Assembly (NCBI GenBank): GCA_963779325.1
Contig: CAVZXS010000022.1
Coordinates: 171,153-235,152 of the forward strand
Length of the DNA: 64,000 bases
Direction of reading: 5' to 3'
From: CAVZXS01 sp963779325
GTDB taxonomy: Bacteria > Bacteroidota > Bacteroidia > Chitinophagales > Chitinophagaceae
Of this stretch, positions 46,037-54,527 are shown in pieces. A program made the translations under genes and the position numbers. Under the pieces are notes generated by a model. The model saw nothing but the letters and a program-made list of their open reading frames with translations. It ran no database searches and had not been told where the DNA came from. Every line of letters begins with the position of its first letter. The stretch's first letter is position 1.

Positions 46037-47536
46037 ATGAAGAAGTATCAAAAATTTTATCATCTTGTTTTTTTTGCATTACTATTATTGCCTTTTGTAT
46101 TTTCTTGCAAAAAACCACGGATGAATCCCGGTGGCGGAGGAGGTACGGATACTGTTGTTATTGTACCGCCTGCACCTTTTGATATTAATTCTATTAATGA
46201 TACGTACGATGATGTTGCGTCGTTTACCAATTATTTCAAATGGGGTTCATATAATGTACACGACCCGTCTATAAAGAAATTTGGTGAGTTTTATTATTGT
46301 TATAATACGGATGTAGGATACGGTACTGCGGTTCCGCCGGGAATACAGGTAAGAAAATCCAAAGACCTGGTAGAGTGGAAATTTGTCGGTTGGGTATTTA
46401 ATAGATTACCTGCATTGGGTTCTCAATTTATTACATCTTCCGGCGGCACGCCCTTTGATGCTTTATGGGCTCCCTATGTATTAAAAGTAAATAATGAATA
46501 CCGGCTGTATTATTCATTGTCTTCAGCAAAGCCAAGATTAAGTGTAATTGGTTTAGCTACAAGTACATCACCGGAGGGGCCCTGGACTGAAAAGGGATTG
46601 GTAGTTACTTCTACTGACGGCAATACAATTCAAACCAATGCAATTGACCCGGCCGTAGTAGTTACACCTGCGGGTGAACAATATTTTTATTACGGTTCTG
46701 CATGGGACGGTATTTATATGTTGAAATTAGATCCCTCTACCGGTCTTGCAGCAGTTGGCGGCGATAAAGGCGTACGTATCGCCAACCGCGGATTTACAGC
46801 AGGTAAATACAACGGCAATATCGAAGCGCCGGAAGTAATTTACAATCCCGTTTTAAATAAATATTTTCTTTTCATTGCTTACGATTGGTTGCAAACAAAA
46901 TATAATGTACGGGTTTGTCGCAGCGATAATCCGCAAGGACCGTTTACTGATTATAACGGTGCAGATGCAAACACGAATATTGATCACGGCCCGATGATTT
47001 TAGCCCCTTACCGGTTTAGCGGTCACGGTGGCTGGCAGGGTACGGCGCATTGCGGAGTGTTTGATGATGGCGCGGGGCAATTCTATATGGCACATCAGGG
47101 CCGGCCTGCCGTAAATAGTTTTTTTATGGATTTGCATGTTCGTAAAATATTTTGGACGGGAGATGGTTGGCCGGTTGTATCCCCGGAACGTTATGCCTGG
47201 GAAGACAACAGTACAGTTGCTAAAGATTCAATAATCGGTAACTGGGAAAGAATTGTATTGGGTTATCGCGTGGTGCCTGGGTATGACAAAGAACAGGTAT
47301 CGCCTGATATGCAAACCGCAGTTGCTTTAACTATAGCGGCAAACGGAACATTAAACGGTAATGCTGCTGATACATGGATTTATAATGCGCCATGGCTTGA
47401 GCTAAAATGGAGCGACGGCGCTACAGACAAAGTTTTTGTACAAAAAGGAAGAGATTGGGAAAATAAAAAAGCAAACAGCTTCATCTTTACCGGGTTGAAT
47501 AATACGGGTACGGCTGTATGGGGTAAAAAGAAATGA
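46037..47536 (+). CDS. Lipoprotein endo-arabinanase-like GH43 (first)
   Basis: 499 residues from the ATG at 46037, chosen because it gives a lipoprotein signal (LVFFALLLLPFVFSCKKP). The five-bladed propeller motifs of GH43 are visible: general base Asp in YNVHDPSIKKFG, pKa modulator in NAIDPAVVV and acid Glu in NIEAPEVIYNP. A C-terminal domain of about 110 residues (IGNWERIVLGYRV) follows. The lipid anchor suggests membrane attachment, possibly facing the outside, where it would cut the alpha-1,5-arabinan backbone before SusCD import. Starts 4 bp after the first GH51. Confidence 0.88.
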   Translation: MKKYQKFYHLVFFALLLLPFVFSCKKPRMNPGGGGGTDTVVIVPPAPFDINSINDTYDDVASFTNYFKWGSYNVHDPSIKKFGEFYYCYNTDVGYGTAVPPGIQVRKSKDLVEWKFVGWVFNRLPALGSQFITSSGGTPFDALWAPYVLKVNNEYRLYYSLSSAKPRLSVIGLATSTSPEGPWTEKGLVVTSTDGNTIQTNAIDPAVVVTPAGEQYFYYGSAWDGIYMLKLDPSTGLAAVGGDKGVRIANRGFTAGKYNGNIEAPEVIYNPVLNKYFLFIAYDWLQTKYNVRVCRSDNPQGPFTDYNGADANTNIDHGPMILAPYRFSGHGGWQGTAHCGVFDDGAGQFYMAHQGRPAVNSFFMDLHVRKIFWTGDGWPVVSPERYAWEDNSTVAKDSIIGNWERIVLGYRVVPGYDKEQVSPDMQTAVALTIAANGTLNGNAADTWIYNAPWLELKWSDGATDKVFVQKGRDWENKKANSFIFTGLNNTGTAVWGKKK

Positions 47537-47577
47537 TTTTTAAGATTGAATTATTATTTGATGAAAAAAAGATAGCT

Positions 47578-49584
47578 ATGAAATTTAAAAAAATAATGCT
47601 GCTTGTATTTATAAGTAGTCTGTTGACAAATTTTTCTTTTGCACAAACAAAAAAAGTGCTTACTGTAAAAACTGATAAACCCGTTGCTGAAATACAACCT
47701 ACCATGTGGGGTGTTTTTTTTGAAGACATTAACATGGGTGCAGATGGCGGTATCTATGCAGAGCTGATCAAGAACCGTTCGTTTGAATTTTTAAAGCCCA
47801 TGATGGGTTGGAATGTAAGGCAACCGCTCAGGGAGAAATATCCAATGGCTGCGCTCACAAGTCCTGTATTGGTGATAAACCGCAAAGAAGGAAATATTGC
47901 CAACCCCAGATATATAAGGGTTACAGTTGACAATGCAGCCAAAGGAAATCTTGGATTAACCAATGACGGTTTCCGCGGCATGGGTATTAAAAAAGATTTG
48001 CGTTATGATTTTTCAGTAATGTATCAACAGGTAACTCCCGGCGTAAAAATGCATGTGGAACTGGTTGACAGTTCCGGTAAATTTTTGGGCGGCACTACTG
48101 TAATACCAAATACATCAGGCAACGAATGGCATAAAATAGCCGCCAATTTTACAGCAAATGAAACTGTGCTGAAGGCCAAAATTAATATTTGGTTTGAAGG
48201 CAATGGTATTATTGATCTGGATATGATCTCCTTGTTTCCATCCGATACGTGGAAGAACCGTCCCGGTGGCATGAGGGCGGATATGATACAAAAACTGGCT
48301 GATTTGAAACCCGGCTTTATTCGTTTTCCCGGCGGTTGTATCGTGGAAGGTTTTGATCTTTCCCAGCGATACCAATGGAAAAAAACATTGGGGCCTGTTG
48401 AAGAAAGACAGCTCATCATCAACCGATGGAATTTTGAATTCGCACACCGGCCTGCACCGGATTATTTTCAAACATTCGGGCTTGGCTTTTTTGAATATTT
48501 TCAGTTGGCGGAAGACATCGGCGCTGCTTCGTTGCCGATATTGAATTGCGGCATGGCTTGCCAGTTTAATACAGCAGAAGTGGTTCCTATAGGAGATATT
48601 GATCCTTATGTTCAGGATGCTTTGGATTTAATTGAGTTTGCCAATGGCGATGTAACAACCCGATGGGGAAAAGTTCGTGCAGGTATGGGCCATCCTGCTT
48701 CATTCAATTTAAAGATGATGGGAGTTGGCAACGAAAACTGGGGCCCCCAGTATATAGAACGGTTGAAAATTTTTACCAAAGCCATTAAAGCAAAATATCC
48801 CGACTTTAAATTGGTAACCAGTTCCGGAATTGCACCAAACGGAGAAATGTTTGATTACCTCAATAAAGAATTGCGCGGGATGAAAGCGGATATCATTGAT
48901 GAACATTATTATCAAAGACCTGAATGGTTTTTTGCCAATGCAAAACGTTATGATAATTATCCAAGAAATGAATCAAAAATATTTGGCGGCGAATATGCTG
49001 CACAAAGTGACAGGACAGTAAGTATACATAATAAAAATAACTGGCTCACTGCTTTAAGTGAAGCGGCTTTTATGACAGGGCTGGAACGTAATGCAGGCGT
49101 TGTTCACATGGCTTCTTATGCACCTTTGTTCGCTCATATTGATGGCTGGCAATGGACGCCGGATCTTATCTGGGTAGATAATTTGCATTCTTACGGTACC
49201 ACAGATTACTATGTTCAAAAATTATTTTCAACCAACAGGGGTTCTAAAGTTGTTCCGATTACGATGAACAATGATGTAGTGGCCGGGCAGGATAGTTTAT
49301 ATGCTTCGGCAAGTATTGATGCGGCGGCAAATGAACTGATTATTAAAATTGTAAATGCATCAGGTAAAGAACAAACTAATGTATTGTCATTGGAAGGTGT
49401 GAAGAAGCCGGCTTCAACCGGTAAGTTACTGTTGCTGCAAAGTAATAATCTTGATGCAGTCAATTCATTCGATAAGCCTGATTTGATTTCGCCGAAAGAA
49501 TCGGTCATCAATATAAAAAGTAAAAAGTTTGAATATAAATCGGCTCCTTATTCTTTTAGTGTATTGAGGATAAAAATGCTATAG
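47578..49584 (+). CDS. Alpha-L-arabinofuranosidase, GH51 with N-terminal carbohydrate-binding-like domain (second)
   Basis: 668 residues from the ATG at 47578, which gives the signal peptide FKKIMLLVFISSLLTNFSFA. Compared with the first GH51 it carries an extra beta-sandwich at about 80-220, inserted after WGVFFEDINMGADGGIYAEL. Catalytic motifs: acid/base Glu in MGVGNENWGPQY and nucleophile Glu in IFGGEYAAQS. RFPGGCIVEGFDLS is the third conserved block. It belongs to a different GH51 subgroup from the gene at 44452, so the two probably attack different linkages. In line with the other operon genes, with a 41-bp gap upstream. Confidence 0.93.
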   Translation: MKFKKIMLLVFISSLLTNFSFAQTKKVLTVKTDKPVAEIQPTMWGVFFEDINMGADGGIYAELIKNRSFEFLKPMMGWNVRQPLREKYPMAALTSPVLVINRKEGNIANPRYIRVTVDNAAKGNLGLTNDGFRGMGIKKDLRYDFSVMYQQVTPGVKMHVELVDSSGKFLGGTTVIPNTSGNEWHKIAANFTANETVLKAKINIWFEGNGIIDLDMISLFPSDTWKNRPGGMRADMIQKLADLKPGFIRFPGGCIVEGFDLSQRYQWKKTLGPVEERQLIINRWNFEFAHRPAPDYFQTFGLGFFEYFQLAEDIGAASLPILNCGMACQFNTAEVVPIGDIDPYVQDALDLIEFANGDVTTRWGKVRAGMGHPASFNLKMMGVGNENWGPQYIERLKIFTKAIKAKYPDFKLVTSSGIAPNGEMFDYLNKELRGMKADIIDEHYYQRPEWFFANAKRYDNYPRNESKIFGGEYAAQSDRTVSIHNKNNWLTALSEAAFMTGLERNAGVVHMASYAPLFAHIDGWQWTPDLIWVDNLHSYGTTDYYVQKLFSTNRGSKVVPITMNNDVVAGQDSLYASASIDAAANELIIKIVNASGKEQTNVLSLEGVKKPASTGKLLLLQSNNLDAVNSFDKPDLISPKESVINIKSKKFEYKSAPYSFSVLRIKML

Positions 49585-49597
49585 AAGAAAATTTGTT

Positions 49598-50614
49598 ATG
49601 AAATATCTTTTAGTCATAGGATTTATTTTATGTGCATGCACGCTAAAGGCACAGGGAAAACCTGATCCTGTCGGTACTGTATTGCCTGCGCGCCGAACTT
49701 CGGTACATGATCCCGTGATGATAAAACAAGGAGCTGTTTATTATTTATTCTGTACAGGATTTGGTATTTCTGTTTTTTCATCGCCTGATTTAAAAACATG
49801 GAAAAAAGAAAAACCCGTTTTTGCCGCGGCGCCGCAATGGGCGGTAAACGCCGTACCGGGATTCAAAGGACATATCTGGGCGCCCGATATCAGCTTTCAT
49901 CATGGCAAATATTATTTGTACTATTCTGTTTCTGCTTTCGGAAAAAATACGTCCTGCATTGGCCTGGCCGTAAACAAAACATTGGATACAGCATCAACTG
50001 ATTACAAATGGATTGACCTCGGAAAAGTAATTCAATCAGTTCCGGGAAGAGATATGTGGAATGCGATTGACCCGAACTTGATAGACGATGCAAAAGGAAA
50101 TTACTGGCTTACATTCGGTTCTTTCTGGAACGGAATTAAATTGGTGAAATTGAATAATGATCTTACGGCGGTAGCACAACCTGAAGAATGGCACACCATC
50201 GCCGCCAAGCCAAGAGATTTTAACTTACCTGATACTTCCGCAGGCAATGCAGCTATTGAAGCGCCTTTTATTTTCAAGAGAGAAAAGTATTATTACCTCT
50301 TTGTTTCATGGGATTATTGTTGCCGTGCCGAAAAAAGTAATTATAAAGTGGTAGCGGGAAGAAGCGAGGAACTTACGGGGCCTTATCTTGATAAAGCCGG
50401 AACCTCAATGACTGCAAACGGCGGATCATTAGTAGTGCAGGGCGATAATAAAGAATGGTTCGGGGCGGGTCATAATTCCGTTTACAATTTCGACGGTAAA
50501 GATTATATCATTTATCATGGCTACGATGCTAAAGACAAGGGCAGACCAAAATTAATTATTGATCAGTTGGAATGGGATAATGAAGGATGGCCTAAAGTAA
50601 CAGACAGAAAATAA
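49598..50614 (+). CDS. Arabinan endo-1,5-alpha-L-arabinosidase-like GH43 (second)
   Basis: 338 residues with signal peptide (YLLVIGFILCACTLKAQ). GH43 catalytic triad segments: TSVHDPVMIKQG, WNAIDPNLIDDAKG and AAIEAPFIFKREK. This is the compact single-domain form with the SFWNGIKLVKLN and GHNSVYNFDGKDYIIYHGYD blocks characteristic of endo-arabinanases. Acts in the periplasm on imported arabino-oligosaccharides. Starts 13 bp after the second GH51. Confidence 0.92.
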   Translation: MKYLLVIGFILCACTLKAQGKPDPVGTVLPARRTSVHDPVMIKQGAVYYLFCTGFGISVFSSPDLKTWKKEKPVFAAAPQWAVNAVPGFKGHIWAPDISFHHGKYYLYYSVSAFGKNTSCIGLAVNKTLDTASTDYKWIDLGKVIQSVPGRDMWNAIDPNLIDDAKGNYWLTFGSFWNGIKLVKLNNDLTAVAQPEEWHTIAAKPRDFNLPDTSAGNAAIEAPFIFKREKYYYLFVSWDYCCRAEKSNYKVVAGRSEELTGPYLDKAGTSMTANGGSLVVQGDNKEWFGAGHNSVYNFDGKDYIIYHGYDAKDKGRPKLIIDQLEWDNEGWPKVTDRK

Positions 50615-50641
50615 ATCATCTTTTTAAAATAAAACAGGTAT

Positions 50642-51787
50642 ATGAAAAATATAAAATCTTTTATAAGTGTAATAATTTTTACAACAGCAGTATTGATTGC
50701 CTGCAACAACGATGATACAAAGCAACAAACAAATAAAGCGGGCGGCGGTTCTGAAAAAGTAACTAAAGTTTCTTGGGGAGAAGCGGACGGCAATCAGGTT
50801 AGTTTATATACACTCACCAATAAAACCGGCGCACAGGTAAAAATCAGCAACTATGGCGGTATAGTAACATCATGGATTACGCCGGACAAAGCAGGTAACA
50901 AGAGCAGTATTGTATTGGGCTTCGACAGTTTAAGCGGGTATCTTGCTAAGCCGCCTTATTTCGGCGCTATCATTGGCCGGTATGGTAATCGTATTGGCAA
51001 CGCCACTTTTAAAATTGATACTGCTACTTATAAACTTGCCGCCAATAACGGGAAGAATCATTTGCATGGCGGTAATAAAGGTTATGATAAAGTAATTTGG
51101 GATGCTGTTCCCGCTGCTGACGGCGCCGCATCATTAATGCTGAGTTATTTAAGTAAGGATGGAGAAGAAGGCTACCCGGGCAATTTAAAAATTATTGTTA
51201 CCTATACTTTAACGGATGACAATGAACTGTTGATTGATTATACCGCAGAAACGGATAAAGTAACACCCGTTAATCTTACGAATCACAGTTATTTTAATCT
51301 TACTGGAGATGTAACAAATACTATACTCAATCATCAATTGCAAGTGAATAGTGATAGGTATACACCCGTTGATGCAGGTTTAATTCCTACAGGTGAATTG
51401 AAAGCAGTAGCAGGAGGCCCTTTTGATTTTTTACAACCGCATAAAATTGGTGAACGTATTGCGGCAGTAGAAGGCGGTTACGATCACAACTTTGTTTTAG
51501 TAAGAAAAACAAATGACCTTGAATTGGCGGCGACTGTTTCTGATTCCGTTAGCGGAAGAAAATTAGAAGTGTATACAACAGAGCCGGGTATTCAGTTTTA
51601 TACAGGAAATTTTTTAGACGGTACCATAAAAACAAGTAACGGGAAGGCTATTCAAAAACATGCAGCGCTTTGTTTGGAAACGCAGCATTTTCCCGATTCA
51701 CCCAACAAACCTGCTTTCCCGTCCGCTATTCTAAAACCGGGAGAAAAATATCATACGGTTACAAAGTATAAAGTTTCAGTAAATTGA
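50642..51787 (+). CDS. Aldose 1-epimerase (galactose mutarotase-like) lipoprotein
   Basis: 381 residues; lipobox TAVLIAC at about residue 21 then NNDDTK. Family motifs: NYGGIVTSWITPDK, GRYGNRIGNATF, HLHGGNKGYDKVIW, the catalytic His in NLTNHSYFNLTG and the catalytic Glu in LCLETQHFPDSPN. It would equilibrate anomers of L-arabinose released in the periplasm so that the transporter and AraA receive the right form. Lies between the GH43 and araB, 20 bp before the latter. Confidence 0.93.
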   Translation: MKNIKSFISVIIFTTAVLIACNNDDTKQQTNKAGGGSEKVTKVSWGEADGNQVSLYTLTNKTGAQVKISNYGGIVTSWITPDKAGNKSSIVLGFDSLSGYLAKPPYFGAIIGRYGNRIGNATFKIDTATYKLAANNGKNHLHGGNKGYDKVIWDAVPAADGAASLMLSYLSKDGEEGYPGNLKIIVTYTLTDDNELLIDYTAETDKVTPVNLTNHSYFNLTGDVTNTILNHQLQVNSDRYTPVDAGLIPTGELKAVAGGPFDFLQPHKIGERIAAVEGGYDHNFVLVRKTNDLELAATVSDSVSGRKLEVYTTEPGIQFYTGNFLDGTIKTSNGKAIQKHAALCLETQHFPDSPNKPAFPSAILKPGEKYHTVTKYKVSVN

Positions 51788-51807
51788 TTTACTAAAAGAA
51801 ATAACAA

Positions 51808-53529
51808 ATGAATAAATCAGCTGCATATGTAATAGGCGTGGATTACGGAACAGATTCAGTAAGAACGATCATAGTGAATGCGCACACAGGTAAAGAGATG
51901 GCTTCTTCTGTTTTTTATTATCCGCGATGGAAAGAGCAATTGTTTTGCAATGCGGTTGAAAATAAATTCCGGCAACATCCGCTTGATTATATTGAGGGAT
52001 TGGAATACACAATAAAAGATTGTGTAAAGAAAGCGGGGCCTGCACTATCCAATAATATTAAAGCATTGTCGGTTGATACAACGGGTTCAACACCGATAGC
52101 TGTTGACAAAACCGGAACACCGTTGGCATTGCTGCCGGGATTTGAAAATAATCCCAATGCCATGTTTGTGTTGTGGAAAGATCATACTTCGGTTAAAGAA
52201 GCAGGAGAAATAAATGAACATGCTGAAAAATTTGATACCAACTATTTACAATTCGTAGGCGGTATTTATTCTTCCGAATGGTTTTGGGCCAAACTGTTGC
52301 ATGTGCTGAGGGAAGATGAAGCTGTACGGGAAAGTATTTATTCGTTTGCAGAGCACTGCGATTGGATTCCGTTTTTATTAACCGGCGGTAATGATGTGCA
52401 TCTAATGAAAAGAGGCGTATGTTCGGCGGGACATAAAATATTATGGGCGAAAGAATGGAATGGTCTTCCTCCGAATGAATTCTTTTCTTCATTGGATAGT
52501 TTGCTTGATGGATTTACATCTAAACTTTTTAAGGACACTTATACTGCCGATCAACCTGCAGGAGTAATCAGTACTGAATGGGCCGCACGTCTTGGTTTGC
52601 CGGATGATGTAGTGATTGGTACAGGTGCTTTTGATTGCCATATGGGTGCAGTAGGCGGACAGGTAGAACCCTATTACCTGAGTAAAGTAATGGGCACATC
52701 AACCTGCGATATGCTGGTAGCGCCTGTTGATGAAGTGGGTGATAAATTAATAAAAGGAATTTGCGGACAGGTACCCGGCTCCGTTATTCCCGGCATGATG
52801 GGGATGGAAGCAGGCCAGTCTGCCTTTGGTGATGCGTATGCATGGTTTAAAAAAATATTGACATGGCCGTTACAAAACATTTTAGCAAAATCATCTGATA
52901 GCAGTAAAGAAGAAATGAATAAGTTGATTAATGAAACAGATGATGCTGTTATTACTGAATTAAGTAAAGCGGCGGCATTATTGCCTTTACATGCCGACAG
53001 CGAATTATCGCTGGATTGGTTCAATGGAAGAAGAACACCTGACGCCAACCAATTGCTTACAGCATCCATTACCGGTTTAAGTTTAGGCACTGATGCGGTT
53101 TCAATATTCAGATCCATAGTGGAAGCTACCTGTTTCGGCGCTAAAGCGATAGCAGATCGTTTTGTTGAACAAGGCATCCCCGTTAAAGGTTTAATTGGTT
53201 TGGGAGGAGTAGCAAAAAAATCTCCTTTCATAATGCAGATGATGGCGGATGTAATGAATATGCCCATCCGTGTTCACCGCTCCGAACAAACCTGCGCATT
53301 GGGAGCCGCTATGTTTGCCGCAACAGCAGCAGGTATATATAATAGAGTAGAAGATGCCATGAATGCGATGGGGCAGGGCTTTGATACGGAATATTTTCCC
53401 GATCCGGGTAAAGTGACTATCTATGAAAAACGTTATCATCGTTACAAGAAGTTAGGGAATTTTACAGAGCATGAAACCGGTAAACCGGTATTGAACAACA
53501 AATCAAAATCAGTATTACAAAAAATATGA
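51808..53529 (+). CDS. araB: Ribulokinase
   Basis: 573 residues, close to the usual 560. The FGGY phosphate loop is VIGVDYGTDSVRTIIVNA. The araB-specific blocks VDTTGSTPIAVDKTG, GTGAFDCHMGAVGGQV and VMGTSTCDMLVAP are present, and the adenosine motif is GLIGLGGVAKKSPF. Phosphorylates L-ribulose to L-ribulose-5-phosphate in the cytoplasm. Its stop overlaps the araD start (ATGA). Confidence 0.97.
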   Translation: MNKSAAYVIGVDYGTDSVRTIIVNAHTGKEMASSVFYYPRWKEQLFCNAVENKFRQHPLDYIEGLEYTIKDCVKKAGPALSNNIKALSVDTTGSTPIAVDKTGTPLALLPGFENNPNAMFVLWKDHTSVKEAGEINEHAEKFDTNYLQFVGGIYSSEWFWAKLLHVLREDEAVRESIYSFAEHCDWIPFLLTGGNDVHLMKRGVCSAGHKILWAKEWNGLPPNEFFSSLDSLLDGFTSKLFKDTYTADQPAGVISTEWAARLGLPDDVVIGTGAFDCHMGAVGGQVEPYYLSKVMGTSTCDMLVAPVDEVGDKLIKGICGQVPGSVIPGMMGMEAGQSAFGDAYAWFKKILTWPLQNILAKSSDSSKEEMNKLINETDDAVITELSKAAALLPLHADSELSLDWFNGRRTPDANQLLTASITGLSLGTDAVSIFRSIVEATCFGAKAIADRFVEQGIPVKGLIGLGGVAKKSPFIMQMMADVMNMPIRVHRSEQTCALGAAMFAATAAGIYNRVEDAMNAMGQGFDTEYFPDPGKVTIYEKRYHRYKKLGNFTEHETGKPVLNNKSKSVLQKI

Positions 53530-54227
53530 GCAAATATATTCATTTGCTGGAAGAGGCATACGAGGCAAACATGCAGTTACCCAAGCTGGGGTTGGTGCTG
53601 TTTACATTTGGCAATGTAAGTGCGGCCGACAGAAATTCAGGTGTGTTTGCAATTAAACCAAGCGGCGTACCATACGAAAATCTGTCACCCGATAAAATGG
53701 TGATTGTAGATTTTGACGGCAACACCGTAGAGGGTTCATTGCGTCCGTCATCCGATACAAAAACACATGCTGTATTGTACAAGCATTGGGAAAAGATTGC
53801 CGGTATTGTGCATACTCATTCCGTTTATGCAACTGCATGGGCGCAATCACAAAGAGATATTCCCATCTTTGGTACTACGCATGCCGATCATAATACAGTT
53901 GATATTCCATGCGCCCCGCCAATGAGTGATGAAATGATTAACGGTGATTACGAACATGAAACCGGTTTCCAGATTATCAATTGTTTAAAAGAAAGAGGAC
54001 TCAGCTATGAAGAAGTGGAAATGATATTAGTTGGGAATCATGCACCATTTACTTGGGGTAAAACGGCTGCTAAAGCCGTTTATAACAGCGCGGTATTGGA
54101 ACAGGTAGCACAAATGGCTTTACTGACAGAACAAATAAACAACGATGCATCAAGATTGAAGGAGGCATTAATAAAAAAACATTTTGAACGTAAGCACGGG
54201 CCGGATAGTTATTACGGGCAGCAATAA
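53526..54227 (+). CDS. araD: L-ribulose-5-phosphate 4-epimerase
   Basis: 233 residues. Class II aldolase fold with GNVSAADRNSGVFAIKPSG, the zinc His pair in GIVHTHSVYATAWAQ, THADHN and a third His in LVGNHAPFTWGK. Converts L-ribulose-5-phosphate to D-xylulose-5-phosphate, the entry to the pentose phosphate pathway. Overlaps araB by 4 bp. The plus-strand unit is then interrupted by a 300-bp repeat-bearing gap before GH127. Confidence 0.97.
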   Translation: MSKYIHLLEEAYEANMQLPKLGLVLFTFGNVSAADRNSGVFAIKPSGVPYENLSPDKMVIVDFDGNTVEGSLRPSSDTKTHAVLYKHWEKIAGIVHTHSVYATAWAQSQRDIPIFGTTHADHNTVDIPCAPPMSDEMINGDYEHETGFQIINCLKERGLSYEEVEMILVGNHAPFTWGKTAAKAVYNSAVLEQVAQMALLTEQINNDASRLKEALIKKHFERKHGPDSYYGQQ

Positions 54228-54342
54228 AAAGAAAACAATAATTTAAAACTGTAATAAGAAAAAACAAGATTGAATTGGCAAGTTTTGAATTGCTGGGCCC
54301 TTTAGGTCAATATCATTTAGTTGAGGACTTGAATGCCAAGGT

Positions 54343-54480
54343 TTTAATTGCCACGCCCTTTAGGGCGTGGATGAAAATAGAATTAAGAACCGGGGCTTTA
54401 GCCCAAATAATAGTTTGTCTAAAGCCAATAAAAACTAATAATTATTAAACTACGCCCTAAAGGGCGTCGCAATTGAAAAA
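54343..54480. repeat. REP-like palindromic repeat cluster
   Basis: Three GGGC-type hairpins within 140 bp: CCACGCCCTTTAGGGCGTGG (54351-54370), GGGCTTTAGCCC (54393-54404) and CGCCCTAAAGGGCG (54453-54466). The outer ends are inverted (GTTTTAATTG... and ...CAATTGAAAA). The order and style match REP/REPIN elements mobilised by RAYT transposases; no RAYT gene is in the window. It occupies most of the araD-GH127 gap. Confidence 0.75.
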
Positions 54481-54527
54481 GCGATGATTAACTAATGTGA
54501 AGGAATGTTGATTCAAAAACAAATAAA

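Noticed and set aside
54343..54480. CRISPR array
   Set aside because: Three palindromes of different sequence with unequal spacing; no repeated direct unit and no cas genes nearby.
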